In this document: one piece after another, positions 35,751 to 44,626 of the stretch
How positions within the stretch are numbered: position 1 is the stretch's first letter
How the letters are laid out: each line of letters begins with the position of its first letter
Translations under genes and position numbers: made by a program
The notes under the pieces: generated by a model
Databases searched by the model: none
The model's input: only the letters and a program-made list of their open reading frames with translations
What the model was told of the DNA's origin: nothing
NCBI GenBank assembly: GCA_046318595.1
Contig: JBKCTV010000024.1
Span: 4,168-68,167 of the forward strand
Source of the DNA: DAITMV01 sp046318595
Lineage (GTDB): Bacteria; Pseudomonadota; Gammaproteobacteria; Burkholderiales; Burkholderiaceae_B
Direction of reading: 5' to 3'
Length of the DNA stretch: 64,000 bases

Positions 35751-35889
35751 CAGAGGTTGCTTCCATCAACCCGTGGGCCCGGTAAATCACTAAAATACCT
35801 CTCAAAGCCGTCCGTTATATGTGTGCTTTCCACTGCAATGCCTTATGCTTTTAATTTGTGTCGATTTTGCGGCCAAAGTCCAACCTCTG
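35751..35889. repeat. Inverted repeats in the 254-base intergenic region before suhB
   Basis: CAGAGGTTG (35751-35759) has a perfect inverted partner CAACCTCTG (35881-35889). A looser pair, AAACTGGACAGTCAGAG and TTCGACTGTTGGGTTT, lies around it. The region 35716-35969 is AT-richer than its flanks and encodes nothing I can see. It could be a degraded mobile element or a structured transcript; the evidence is weak. Confidence 0.3.
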
Positions 35890-35969
35890 CATTACACTGC
35901 ATCGTGAAAATCAGCTTCGACTGTTGGGTTTCGTAACTGACTCTGACGAAGATATTAAGTTGAACCTTA

Positions 35970-36764
35970 TTATGCAGGACGACTATCGTCGGGCTCATTG
36001 ACTACGCCCAGCAGCAAAGGCAGTATTTTAGCGTTAGCCGCGACCAGGTCGCCCGCTTCCAGATAATCCGACTCGCCGGTGAAATCGGTCACCAGCCCAC
36101 CCGCTTCTTGCACCAGAAGTGCCCCTGCCGCCAGGTCCCAGGGTTTGAGCCCGAACGACAAATACCCGTCCAGGCGGCCGCTGGCGATATATGCTAGGTC
36201 AAGCACTGCCGAGCCGGTGCGGCGGATGCCGGCCGTGGCGCGCGTGATGGTCACGAACTCGGCAGCGATGGTCTGCATCGACACATCCGGTTTGGCTGGA
36301 TATGAAATCCCGATGAGACATTCGCGCAGCTTGGTGCGTTTGCTGACGCGGATGCGGCGATTGTTCAGGAAAGCCCCCTCGCCGCGCGAGGCGGTGAACA
36401 AATCGTTGCGTACGGGGTCGAAAATGACCGCCTGCGAGAGCACGCCGCGGTGAGCGAGCGCGATCGACACGGCATAATGCGGATAATTGTGGATGAAGTT
36501 CGCCGTGCCGTCGAGCGGATCAATGATCCACTGGTAGTCGGACTCGCCGGACGCGCCGCTTTCCTCGGCTAGAATGGCATGTGTGGGGTAGGCTTGCCGG
36601 AGGATGTCGATGATGGTGGTTTCGGCGGCCTGATCGGTTTCGGTGACGAAATCGTTGGGTCCTTTGTTGCCGATGCGAACGAGGTCGATGTCGAGGCTGG
36701 CGCGGTTGATGATTTTACCGGCAGCGCGGGCGGCCTTGATCGCGACGTTGAGCATGGGATGCAT
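35970..36764 (-). CDS. suhB: Inositol-1-monophosphatase family protein
   Basis: The 264-residue Mg-dependent phosphatase has the metal sites AEESG (about 65-69), WIIDPLDGTANFIHNYP and KPWDLAAGALLVQEAGG, a complete active site. The family hydrolyses inositol monophosphates, and SuhB in E. coli also helps rRNA transcription antitermination. The gene is divergent from trmJ with 71 bases between, an arrangement I associate with beta-proteobacteria. Confidence 0.94.
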   Translation of the reverse strand: MHPMLNVAIKAARAAGKIINRASLDIDLVRIGNKGPNDFVTETDQAAETTIIDILRQAYPTHAILAEESGASGESDYQWIIDPLDGTANFIHNYPHYAVSIALAHRGVLSQAVIFDPVRNDLFTASRGEGAFLNNRRIRVSKRTKLRECLIGISYPAKPDVSMQTIAAEFVTITRATAGIRRTGSAVLDLAYIASGRLDGYLSFGLKPWDLAAGALLVQEAGGLVTDFTGESDYLEAGDLVAANAKILPLLLGVVNEPDDSRPA

Positions 36765-36835
36765 CTTGAACTGCCTTTATCTGGAATGTCTGAAGTGCTT
36801 GAACGGCTGGTGTTTTCGCAAGAATGCTATTGTAA

Positions 36836-37690
36836 ATGAGCTTTGACCCAATACTCGACCGGATTCGTATCGTTTTGGTCGAACCTTCTCATCCGGCCAA
36901 TGTCGGGGCGTGCGCACGCGCCATGAAAACCATGGGCTTGCGGCGGCTGGTGCTGGTCGATCCGGCCCGGCCTGGGCTTTGCGAACACGACGAGGCCGTC
37001 GCGTTGGCGAGTGGTGCGGTGGATGTGCTCCAGGCCGCCCAGGTGGTCGCCACCACGGCGCTGGCGTTGACCGGGGTACACTGCGCGCTGGGCCTGTCAG
37101 CGCGGCGGCGCGAACTGGCCATTCCGTCGTTATCCGCGAAAAGCGCCGCGATTGGTTTCGTCGAGCGTTTGTGGCGGCAGCCGGCACCGTTTGAGGCGGC
37201 TTTGCTGTTTGGCGCGGAGCGTACGGGCTTGCGCAATGAGGACTTGTTGTTGTGCCAGGCGCATGTGACTATCGACACCGATGCCGCGTACGCCTCGCTG
37301 AACCTGTCTCAGGCGGTTCAGGTATTGTGCTACGAGCTGCGCCAGGCTTGTCTATTGACAGCAGCTCGGCAGGTTTCGGCCGAATCCTCGCCGACGCTGC
37401 CCGCGCCCGTCACGCACACGATGGCCGCCAGCAGTGACGATGTCGAGCGTCTCTATCAAAAAATGCTGATCGCGATGGCCCAGGTCGATTTTTTGAACCC
37501 CGCGCGTCCTAAAAAGCTGATTGCGCGGGTTCGTCGCCTGCTCAGCAAGGCCAGTCTCGAAAAAGTAGAGGTCGATTTATTGCACGGCTTTTTGAGCGAC
37601 GTGATCCGCGTCGCCCGGGGGCGTCTATACCCACACGAACAAGCAAACCAACAACCGCTGGCCACTGCGCCGGCTCCTACCGAGGACTGA
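36836..37690 (+). CDS. trmJ: tRNA (cytidine/uridine-32-2'-O)-methyltransferase TrmJ
   Basis: The 284-residue SPOUT methyltransferase modifies ribose at position 32 of the tRNA anticodon loop. LVEPSHPANVGACARAMKTM is the N-terminal signature, and LFGAERTGL, IDTDAAYASLNLSQAVQVL form the trefoil knot that binds SAM. A helical C-terminal extension (about 185-284) is typical of TrmJ. The last codon is followed directly by the cysE start with no gap. Confidence 0.95.
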   Translation: MSFDPILDRIRIVLVEPSHPANVGACARAMKTMGLRRLVLVDPARPGLCEHDEAVALASGAVDVLQAAQVVATTALALTGVHCALGLSARRRELAIPSLSAKSAAIGFVERLWRQPAPFEAALLFGAERTGLRNEDLLLCQAHVTIDTDAAYASLNLSQAVQVLCYELRQACLLTAARQVSAESSPTLPAPVTHTMAASSDDVERLYQKMLIAMAQVDFLNPARPKKLIARVRRLLSKASLEKVEVDLLHGFLSDVIRVARGRLYPHEQANQQPLATAPAPTED

Positions 37691-38419
37691 ATGTTCAAGC
37701 GTTTGCGCGAAGACATCGATACGATTTTGCAGCGCGACCCGGCCGCACGGTCCCGCCTGGAGGTTTTGCTTTGTTATCCGGGCCTGCACGCTCTGACGAT
37801 TCACCGTTGGGCGCACGGGGCGTGGCAACGCGGTTGGCCGACTTTTGCCCGTTGGCTGTCGCAACTGGCGCGCGGCCTGACCGGCGTTGAGATTCATCCG
37901 GGTGCTACCATCGGCCGCCGGGTATTCATCGACCATGGCATGGGGGTCGTGATCGGCGAAACCGCCGATGTGGGCGACGACTGCACGATTTATCAGGGCG
38001 TGACGCTTGGCGGCACCAGCCTGGACCGCGGTAAGCGCCATCCGACATTACTGCCGGGCGTGGTCGTCGGCGCCGGGGCGAAAGTGCTCGGTCCTTTCGA
38101 GGTTGGGGCGAACGCTAAAATCGGTTCGAACGCTGTCGTCACCAAAGCAGTGCCGGCAGGCGCGACGATGGTCGGCAACCCTGCCCGGCAATTGGTAGCG
38201 CCCGCCGTGCAGGCGGCGTTTGCGGCTTATGGTTTGACCGACAACGCTGACGACCCTCTGGTCAAGGCGATTCACGGGCTGATCGAGAGGCTTGCTCAGC
38301 AGCAGACGCGGCTCGAACAGCTGGAAAATGCGCTGCACGCGGCGGGTGTGCCTTGCATCCGCAATGAGCAGCCGTGCGCCGAGACTTTGCAATCGCTCAA
38401 TCGACTGGTGGATGAGTGA
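37691..38419 (+). CDS. cysE: Serine O-acetyltransferase
   Basis: The 242-residue enzyme makes O-acetylserine for cysteine synthesis. An N-terminal helical domain (about 1-65) precedes a left-handed beta-helix of hexapeptide repeats with EIHPGATIGRRVFIDHGMG (catalytic Asp-His), GETADVGDDCTIYQGVTLGG and VVGAGAKVLGPF. It lacks the Ile-terminated tail of E. coli CysE and instead has a helical C-terminal extension of about 50 residues, as in shorter-domain epsilon-type CysE of other bacteria. It is coupled to trmJ. Confidence 0.94.
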   Translation: MFKRLREDIDTILQRDPAARSRLEVLLCYPGLHALTIHRWAHGAWQRGWPTFARWLSQLARGLTGVEIHPGATIGRRVFIDHGMGVVIGETADVGDDCTIYQGVTLGGTSLDRGKRHPTLLPGVVVGAGAKVLGPFEVGANAKIGSNAVVTKAVPAGATMVGNPARQLVAPAVQAAFAAYGLTDNADDPLVKAIHGLIERLAQQQTRLEQLENALHAAGVPCIRNEQPCAETLQSLNRLVDE

Positions 38420-38494
38420 TGAGAGTGCTTACGGATTTTCATGAGGTTTCCCGTCAACATTTTCGGCTTGTCCTCGCAGCTTAGGCTGTTTTAA

Positions 38495-39298
38495 TTAATC
38501 GCAGCGGCCGAGAACCTTGTGTAGCTCACCGCTCTGGCAGTCCGCAGCGATTCGCAAATACCCGCCTCGCGGCGGCGAAGCCCCATAATCCCAGTCCGGT
38601 AAAACGATGCGCTCGCAATCGGGCCGCTTTTCGACGTATCGCCCTGGCCGGTGCGTGTGTCCATGAATGATGCGGCGCACCTGCTGTCCGCTCGGCTGAT
38701 CGTCATCGCCGGGCCACCAACCGTCGAAGACCGCTAAGACGGCCGGGGGCGATACGTCCATGATAAGCTCACTTTTCAGGGCTTTTTGCTGACGGCTTGT
38801 GTGTGTGATCGATGCGGCGATTTGTTGGCGGGTGCTTAAGGGCTTTTGCAGCATGCCGTATTGCCAAAGCGGATCGCGGCTGATTTTTCGGAATTGCTGA
38901 TAACCGATGTCGTCGGTGCACAGCAGATCGCCGTGTGTGAGCACCGTGGGTGTGCCGAACAGGTCGATGAAACAGGGGTCCGGTAGGAGATGCAGGGTGG
39001 CGCGGCGCATATAGTCCGCCCCGAGCATGAAATCGCGGTTGCCGTGCATGAAATGACAGGTGGCACCTATGGCGCTTGCCTGCTGCAGCGCAGATGCCAC
39101 GCGTTCGATGCAATCGCTGCTGTGGTCATCGCCTACCCAGTGTTCGAAGAGGTCGCCGAGCAGGACGATGTGCGTGGAGGGTGCCGCTTGAGCTTCGAGC
39201 CAGTTCTCGAATGCCGTCAGGATCTGCGGTGTTTCGTCGGACAGGTGAAGGTCGGAGGCGAACAGCCAAGCCCCCGATGCAGCAGTCATGTGCAGCAA
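38495..39298 (-). CDS. lpxH: UDP-2,3-diacylglucosamine diphosphatase
   Basis: The 267-residue metallophosphoesterase releases lipid X in lipid A synthesis. The calcineurin-like metal motifs are all present: FASDLHLSDE, LGDLFEHWVGDD, MHGNRDFMLG, LTHGDLLCTDD and IHGHTHRPGRY. This set, including the LLCTDD loop, is specific to LpxH. An ATG at 39289 is an alternative start. It lies 9 bases after the isomerase gene and is in the same direction, so probably the same transcript. Confidence 0.95.
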   Translation of the reverse strand: MLHMTAASGAWLFASDLHLSDETPQILTAFENWLEAQAAPSTHIVLLGDLFEHWVGDDHSSDCIERVASALQQASAIGATCHFMHGNRDFMLGADYMRRATLHLLPDPCFIDLFGTPTVLTHGDLLCTDDIGYQQFRKISRDPLWQYGMLQKPLSTRQQIAASITHTSRQQKALKSELIMDVSPPAVLAVFDGWWPGDDDQPSGQQVRRIIHGHTHRPGRYVEKRPDCERIVLPDWDYGASPPRGGYLRIAADCQSGELHKVLGRCD

Positions 39299-39307
39299 TA
39301 CAGTAAT

Positions 39308-39922
39308 TTACTGCTTGGCGGCGATAATTTCGGCTTTTTTGATGATGATGTCTTCAGTCGGCACATCCTGGAACGGACCTTTGCTGCCGGTTTTGACCGC
39401 TTTGATCGCGTCAATGACTTCGGTGCCCTGCACGACTTTACCGATGACCGCATAGCCCCAGCCGGACGGCGTCGGGCTGGTAAAGTTCAGAAACGCGTTG
39501 TCGGCCACGTTGATGAAAAACTGAGCAGTGGCCGACTGCGGATCGTTGGTTCGCGCCATGGCGACGGTGTATTTGTCGTTTTTCAAGCCATTGTCGGCTT
39601 CGTTCTTGACCGGGGCACGGGTCGGCTTTTGTTTCATGCCAGGCTCGAAACCACCGCCTTGAATCATGAAGTTGCCGATTACACGGTGAAAAATCGTATT
39701 GTCATAATGACCATCTTTGACGTATTGCAGAAAATTTGCAGTGCTTGCAGGCGCTTTTTCGGTATCGAGTTCGATGACGAAATCGCCGCGGGTTGTTTGA
39801 AATTTGACCATGGGTTTCTTGGAAATGTTGGAAGCAGCCCAGGAAGATACCATAGGAAATGCCGTCAAGGTTGCCACTAGAACCATGTTACTCAGGCGTT
39901 GTAAAAAAAAACGGCGTTGCAT
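39308..39922 (-). CDS. ppiA: Periplasmic peptidyl-prolyl cis-trans isomerase (cyclophilin)
   Basis: The 204-residue cyclophilin has a signal peptide (residues about 1-29, ending SSWAA). The catalytic FHRVIGNFMIQGGGF contains the key Arg and Phe, and QFFINVADNAFLNF and GYAVIGKVVQG complete the fold. The export signal places it in the periplasm. The beta-barrel WGYAVIG end is normal. Genes on both sides act in the cell envelope (lpxH, L,D-transpeptidase). Confidence 0.92.
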   Translation of the reverse strand: MQRRFFLQRLSNMVLVATLTAFPMVSSWAASNISKKPMVKFQTTRGDFVIELDTEKAPASTANFLQYVKDGHYDNTIFHRVIGNFMIQGGGFEPGMKQKPTRAPVKNEADNGLKNDKYTVAMARTNDPQSATAQFFINVADNAFLNFTSPTPSGWGYAVIGKVVQGTEVIDAIKAVKTGSKGPFQDVPTEDIIIKKAEIIAAKQ

Positions 39923-39925
39923 ATT

Positions 39926-41218
39926 TTATCCTTGTGCGGTTTCGTGAACTATGCGCCAGCGTGTGCCTTCGCGCACCCAGTATTGCTTGCGTTTGCTGAT
40001 CTGGTTGTTGCCGTCGATCGATAGGTTTTGGTCGAAAGTGATCAACATCATATCGTCGCGGGAAGGGTATCGCATGACGACCATATTGTTCAAGCTTAGC
40101 CGTGGCGCTTTGTCGCGGTCAAACACCATTTTTCGGGTCCGCCACCGGTCGATGGGTATGCCGTCGATGTAGCTTTGTGCGGAGTAATGCTCCAGTACGC
40201 GGTCGGCCTCGGCGCTTTCGAAATCCTGCCGCCAGGCGTCCACCACGCCAAGAATCGTTTGCCGGTCGATTTCCCAGTTTTCCTGGGAGACGAATTCGAG
40301 AGAATCGCTGATTACCACCGGCGTTGCGCCGACTTTGACGAAGCGTTGCAACTGCTCGAGGTCGGCGTTGGCCAATACCACGCAACCATCGCTGGCGCGC
40401 GGTGGTCGGCTGATTTGTCCTGACGGTACGCCGTGCAACCAGATACCATGACCGGTACGGCCCTGGCGTTTGTCCCATTCGTTCGGGTAGTTTATGGGGA
40501 GTGCGATCGAACCATAAAAATCGTTCAACTTCTGCTTGGGCAGCAGCTCGGTTACGGTGTAGACGCCCAGCGGTGTTTTCTGATCTCCTTCACGCGCCTT
40601 ATCGGCACCCATCTTGCCCTGGGTGATGTAAAAATCGGTTATGAGTTTGGGAAACGGGGCGGTGTTTTCATACAGAAAGAGCCTTGAGCGACGCGTATCG
40701 ATCAAAATCGCGTAGCGCTGGTCGCTGCGCAACTGCACAAGTTCGCGGGGCACGGTGTTTGGCGCGGGGCGATCACGATACGCCCGCAGCCGCACGATGG
40801 CTTCTTCGCGCAAGTCCGCTATGTCTCGGGAGCGATCCAATGGAGATGGCACATCGCCTACCGTGCGCAGCGGCCGGCCAGCTTTGAGCAGCAATAAGTC
40901 GCCCCGGATCAGGTGCCCGACGCGGAAATTTGGATACTGCTCTACCAGACGGCCGGCGATTTCGAGCGATTTGTCGAGATTGCCCGTCGATAATTCGATG
41001 TAAATGCGTTCGATCGCCGAGTCGATGGCCGGACGGTCGTAGTTCAGCTTGCCTTTTTTGGAAAACCAGGCCCCTGGATTGTCGAACAGATCCCCCGGCT
41101 GAAACTTGACGCGCTGAAACGATGCCGTCTGGTCGACGAATGTCGGGGCAGCCGTCGCCATCCATAAAATGAATGGCGCAGCCAATAGCGTGACCTGCGA
41201 GGCGGCGCGCCGCATCAT
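39926..41218 (-). CDS. L,D-transpeptidase with C-terminal NTF2-like domain
   Basis: The 430-residue envelope enzyme has a signal peptide (about 1-30) and a helical region. The YkuD catalytic domain (about 168-295) has His262 and Cys279 in SDGCVVL, the site that forms 3-3 peptidoglycan cross-links or attaches proteins. The last 100 residues form an NTF2/Cif-like domain (VVDAWRQDFESAEADRVLEHY to RWRIVHE). The same domain type ends the neighbouring TPR protein and the TolC protein at 61001. I start at the double ATG at 41218/41215, eight bases after the TPR stop; an upstream in-frame start would lie inside that gene. Confidence 0.92.
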   Translation of the reverse strand: MMRRAASQVTLLAAPFILWMATAAPTFVDQTASFQRVKFQPGDLFDNPGAWFSKKGKLNYDRPAIDSAIERIYIELSTGNLDKSLEIAGRLVEQYPNFRVGHLIRGDLLLLKAGRPLRTVGDVPSPLDRSRDIADLREEAIVRLRAYRDRPAPNTVPRELVQLRSDQRYAILIDTRRSRLFLYENTAPFPKLITDFYITQGKMGADKAREGDQKTPLGVYTVTELLPKQKLNDFYGSIALPINYPNEWDKRQGRTGHGIWLHGVPSGQISRPPRASDGCVVLANADLEQLQRFVKVGATPVVISDSLEFVSQENWEIDRQTILGVVDAWRQDFESAEADRVLEHYSAQSYIDGIPIDRWRTRKMVFDRDKAPRLSLNNMVVMRYPSRDDMMLITFDQNLSIDGNNQISKRKQYWVREGTRWRIVHETAQG

Positions 41219-41225
41219 AGTGCGA

Positions 41226-42314
41226 TCAAGGGTTGGAGCGTTCTTCGAGGATTTGCCATTTATTGCCCGTTTTAGCCAGTACAACGGTCTTAACTGTAAC
41301 ATTGCTCAATCGGTCCGATGAATAAGTTTGTCTGAATTGGGTAATGGCTTTGCCGCCATCATAGGAGATCGCAATATTCTCGACTTTGACATCGATGCGG
41401 CCTTTGCTTTCGATGCGTTTACGCCGTTCGGTCTCCCAGCGTTTGCGGCTCATACCGTGCGGAGTTTCAAAATTTTTGGCATACGACGCCAAGTAGCTAT
41501 CCGTATCCTGGCTCGACCAGGCTTTGGCCCAATCGTTGATCGCTCTGACTACCTCGTCGTCTTGGGGCTTGTCAGCCCCTGTGGCGGTCCGTGGCTTTTG
41601 GACCGGTGCGGCTGCGACGACCTGTGGCGCAGCCGCAGGGGGCGGCGGCGCAGCGACAGGCGGTCTGGCCGCCACGAGGGCTGCTGGTGGCGGTGGTGCA
41701 ACAGGCGGCGCAGCCGGCTTGGCTACGTTGGCGGCCGCAGCGCTGGCCTTCGAGCCCCCGATCAGGTCGCGGATCACTGCGAGCTTGGTCTGCGCGGTCG
41801 AGTTCGACGCATCGAGCTGCAAGGCTTTGTCGAATGACTGGCTGGCCAGCTTGGCATAAACGTCACCCAGGTTTTCGTAGGCCGTTGCATAGCTCGGGTG
41901 AGTCCGGATCGCCATCTCTAAAGCACTACGCGCCTTGTCGTACAGGCCCTGACCAGCGTAGAGCACAGCGAGGTTGTTATATGGTTCGGGCAATTCGGGG
42001 TAGTCTTCAGTCAGTTTGGTGAAAACGGTGATCGCGTCGCTCGGCCGGTTTTTTTCGGTCAAAATCAAACCCTTGAGAAAGCGCATCTGCGCGTCGCGCG
42101 GCTTGCCTGCCAAAAAAGCTTCGGCACGGGTCAGAGCCTGGTCGAGCTGGCCGCTTTTGATCAACCGGGAGACATCTGTCGCATCGTCGGCGAACGATAT
42201 GCTGCAGGCCAGCGCGATGGCGGCGGCCAAGAGAGGCTTGGCCAACCGGCCGCTCAGCGGGGTGCATGAGCCGCCATCTGAAGGGCGCTGACGCATGTCC
42301 TGAAACTGTTTCAT
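41226..42314 (-). CDS. Periplasmic TPR protein with C-terminal NTF2-like domain
   Basis: The 362-residue protein has a signal peptide ending SISFA near residue 42 and four or so TPR units (about 45-170; PEPYNNLAVLYAGQGLYDKA, AYENLGDVYAKLA). A long Pro/Ala-rich linker (about 190-245, runs such as APPPPAA) follows, and then an NTF2-like domain (about 250-362) starting INDWAKAWSSQDTDSYLASY. It probably acts with the L,D-transpeptidase encoded next, whose gene starts eight bases after its stop. The ATG at 42314 is chosen; 42296 is an alternative. Confidence 0.9.
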   Translation of the reverse strand: MKQFQDMRQRPSDGGSCTPLSGRLAKPLLAAAIALACSISFADDATDVSRLIKSGQLDQALTRAEAFLAGKPRDAQMRFLKGLILTEKNRPSDAITVFTKLTEDYPELPEPYNNLAVLYAGQGLYDKARSALEMAIRTHPSYATAYENLGDVYAKLASQSFDKALQLDASNSTAQTKLAVIRDLIGGSKASAAAANVAKPAAPPVAPPPPAALVAARPPVAAPPPPAAAPQVVAAAPVQKPRTATGADKPQDDEVVRAINDWAKAWSSQDTDSYLASYAKNFETPHGMSRKRWETERRKRIESKGRIDVKVENIAISYDGGKAITQFRQTYSSDRLSNVTVKTVVLAKTGNKWQILEERSNP

Positions 42315-42534
42315 CAATCGATCCTTGTTATACTTCACTGTTGAAGATTGTAGCAAGCCTTCGGCATTCGGCGGTTAACCCAAACGGCTATGTTCAGTAG
42401 CCTGTTCGGTGGTCTGGGCCGCCTTAGGTGTTTCGACCCGGCCTGTTGTTGTCGCCGCGTGCTTGCAGCAAGTTCATCATTATAAAGTTTTCATTTCGCC
42501 GAACAGGGCGCTCGTCGCTAAAAATACACCGTTC

Positions 42535-43956
42535 ATGATTGCAAAACTCCACATTTACAACACCCTACAGCGCGAAAAAATTTTATTCGTTCCGTTGGAG
42601 GCAGGCCGGGTGCGAATCTACGTCTGCGGCATGACCGTCTATGACTACTGCCATCTCGGGCATGGCCGCGTGATGGTGGTGTTTGACATCGTGCAGCGCT
42701 GGCTGCGGGCGGCCGGCTATGCGGTTACCTATGTGCGCAACATTACCGACATCGACGACAAGATCATTCGCCGGGCTGCCGAGAATGGCGAGCCGATCCG
42801 TGCGTTGACTGATCGTTTCATCGCTGCGATGCATGAGGACGCCGACGCGCTCGGGGTCGAGCGGCCCGAATACGAGCCGCGCGCCACCGACTATGTGCCG
42901 CAGATGCTCGGCATGATCGGGCGCTTGCAAATGAACGGGTTGGCCTACCAGTCTACCGACGGCGACGTGAACTATGCCGTTCGGCGGTTTCCGGCGTATG
43001 GGCGTTTGTCCGGCAAATCGCTTGATCAGTTGCGCGCCGGGGAACGTGTCGGCTTAAACGACACCAAGCGCGACCCACTCGATTTCGTTTTATGGAAATC
43101 GGCCAAACCCGACGAGCCGGCCGATGCGCGCTGGCCGTCGCCGTATGGCGACGGACGGCCCGGCTGGCATATCGAGTGTTCGGCGATGAGTTGCGCGTTG
43201 CTGGGCGACTCTTTCGATATTCATGGCGGCGGCGCGGATCTGCAATTTCCGCATCACGAAAACGAAATTGCCCAGAGCGAGGGTGCGACCGGCAAGCCGT
43301 TCGCCCAGGTCTGGATGCACAACGGTTTCGTGCGGGTCGAGAAAGACGGCGTCGACGAAAAAATGTCGAAATCACTGAATAATTTTTTTACGATCCGCGA
43401 TGTGCTTGCATATTATGATGCCGAAGTGGTGCGGTTTTTTATTCTGCGCGCGCATTACCGCAGCGCTTTGACGTATTCCGACGCCCATCTGCAGGATGCG
43501 CGGCAGGCGCTTAGTCGATTGTACGTCGCCACGAAAAATGCGATGTTGGATGCAATTCTTCCTTCACCTGCTTATCTGATCGATTGGAACGACCCTTATG
43601 CCGCCCGGTTTGCTGCGGCAATGAACGACGATTTCAATACGCCGGAAGCGATTGCGGTGCTGTTCGAGCTGGCGTCTGAAGTCAATCGCCATCCCGCGGT
43701 GAAACTGGCGCGCTTGCTACGTGCACTGGGCGGCATCATCGGTTTATTGCAACGACCGGCGGCGGAATTCTTGCAAGCTGGCGGTGATTCGCTGGCGCTC
43801 GACGATGCCGCGATTGCGCTGCGAATCGCCGAGCGTCAAGCCGCTAAACAAGCTAAAGCGTTTGCTGTGGCCGACCAGATACGGGCGGACTTGCTTGCGC
43901 AGGGCATCGTGCTCGAAGACCGCCCCGACGGCACGACCGAATGGCGACGCGCTTAA
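42535..43956 (+). CDS. cysS: Cysteine--tRNA ligase
   Basis: The 473-residue class I synthetase shows the zinc-ligand Cys31 in VCGMTVYDYCHLGHGR, the HIGH-type site HLGH (residues 40-43), the adenylate region VRNITDIDDKI, IECSAMSCALLG and HHENEIAQSEGATGKPF with zinc ligands, and KMSKSLNNFF as the KMSKS loop. I chose the ATG at 42535, which gives the family start; an in-frame upstream start would add 42 unrelated residues. The next gene begins directly after its stop. Confidence 0.97.
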   Translation: MIAKLHIYNTLQREKILFVPLEAGRVRIYVCGMTVYDYCHLGHGRVMVVFDIVQRWLRAAGYAVTYVRNITDIDDKIIRRAAENGEPIRALTDRFIAAMHEDADALGVERPEYEPRATDYVPQMLGMIGRLQMNGLAYQSTDGDVNYAVRRFPAYGRLSGKSLDQLRAGERVGLNDTKRDPLDFVLWKSAKPDEPADARWPSPYGDGRPGWHIECSAMSCALLGDSFDIHGGGADLQFPHHENEIAQSEGATGKPFAQVWMHNGFVRVEKDGVDEKMSKSLNNFFTIRDVLAYYDAEVVRFFILRAHYRSALTYSDAHLQDARQALSRLYVATKNAMLDAILPSPAYLIDWNDPYAARFAAAMNDDFNTPEAIAVLFELASEVNRHPAVKLARLLRALGGIIGLLQRPAAEFLQAGGDSLALDDAAIALRIAERQAAKQAKAFAVADQIRADLLAQGIVLEDRPDGTTEWRRA

Positions 43957-44616
43957 ATGGAAGCGGCGCAGGCCTTCGTGCACACCGACGACCCGGATGC
44001 ACCCGCCTATTGGGACGAGGCCTGTGCTTTGTTGGCCTGTCAGCATCCGGTGTGGCGCGAACTGATCAGCCGCTACCGCGACCGAGCACTGCGCACGCGT
44101 GGCGATGCTTTTCAAACCCTGGCGCGCGCGATCGTCGGACAGCAGATTTCGGTGAAGGCCGCGGATGCGGTTTGGGGGCGGTTCGCGCAGATATTCTCGA
44201 TCGGGGTGAACCCCGCCGCTGTGCTGGGCACGGATGTCCCCAGCCAGCGCGCCGCTGGTTTGTCGGGCCGAAAAGTGGAATATATGCAGAGTCTGGCCCG
44301 GTTTGCTCAGGCTGGCGGGCTCGATACTGCCATGCTCGCGGCGTTGGACGACGAGGATTGCTTGCTGCATTTGGGGCAGATACACGGCATCGGTCGCTGG
44401 ACGGCCGAGATGTTTCTGATTTTCAATCTGCGCCGACCGGATGTTTGGCCGGTCGACGACATCGGTTTACTCAAGGCCCTGGGCCGCTCCTTCCTGGACG
44501 GACGAACGCCCGATGCCCGCGAGGCGCGCGTGTTGGGCGAGGCGTTCCGGCCCTGGCGCACGATTGCGGCCTGGTATCTGTGGCGCAGTCTGGACCCGAT
44601 TGCGGTCGATTATTAA
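43957..44616 (+). CDS. alkA: DNA-3-methyladenine glycosylase II (AlkA-like, HhH-GPD)
   Basis: The 219-residue base-excision glycosylase has the helix-hairpin-helix LGQIHGIGRWTAEMFLIF and the catalytic Asp in WPVDDIGLLKAL. TLARAIVGQQISVKAAD is the AlkA-type substrate pocket. It removes alkylated purines. It is shorter than E. coli AlkA (282) because the N-terminal TBP-like domain is reduced, as in beta-proteobacterial forms. Adjacency to cysS and accA is a conserved arrangement. Confidence 0.92.
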   Translation: MEAAQAFVHTDDPDAPAYWDEACALLACQHPVWRELISRYRDRALRTRGDAFQTLARAIVGQQISVKAADAVWGRFAQIFSIGVNPAAVLGTDVPSQRAAGLSGRKVEYMQSLARFAQAGGLDTAMLAALDDEDCLLHLGQIHGIGRWTAEMFLIFNLRRPDVWPVDDIGLLKALGRSFLDGRTPDAREARVLGEAFRPWRTIAAWYLWRSLDPIAVDY

Positions 44617-44626
44617 AGGTTGATAG

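Noticed and set aside
35735..35760. Insertion-sequence end (CTAAGAAACTGGACAGTC)
   Set aside because: It recalled an IS end but there is no transposase and no convincing terminal inverted partner or target duplication.
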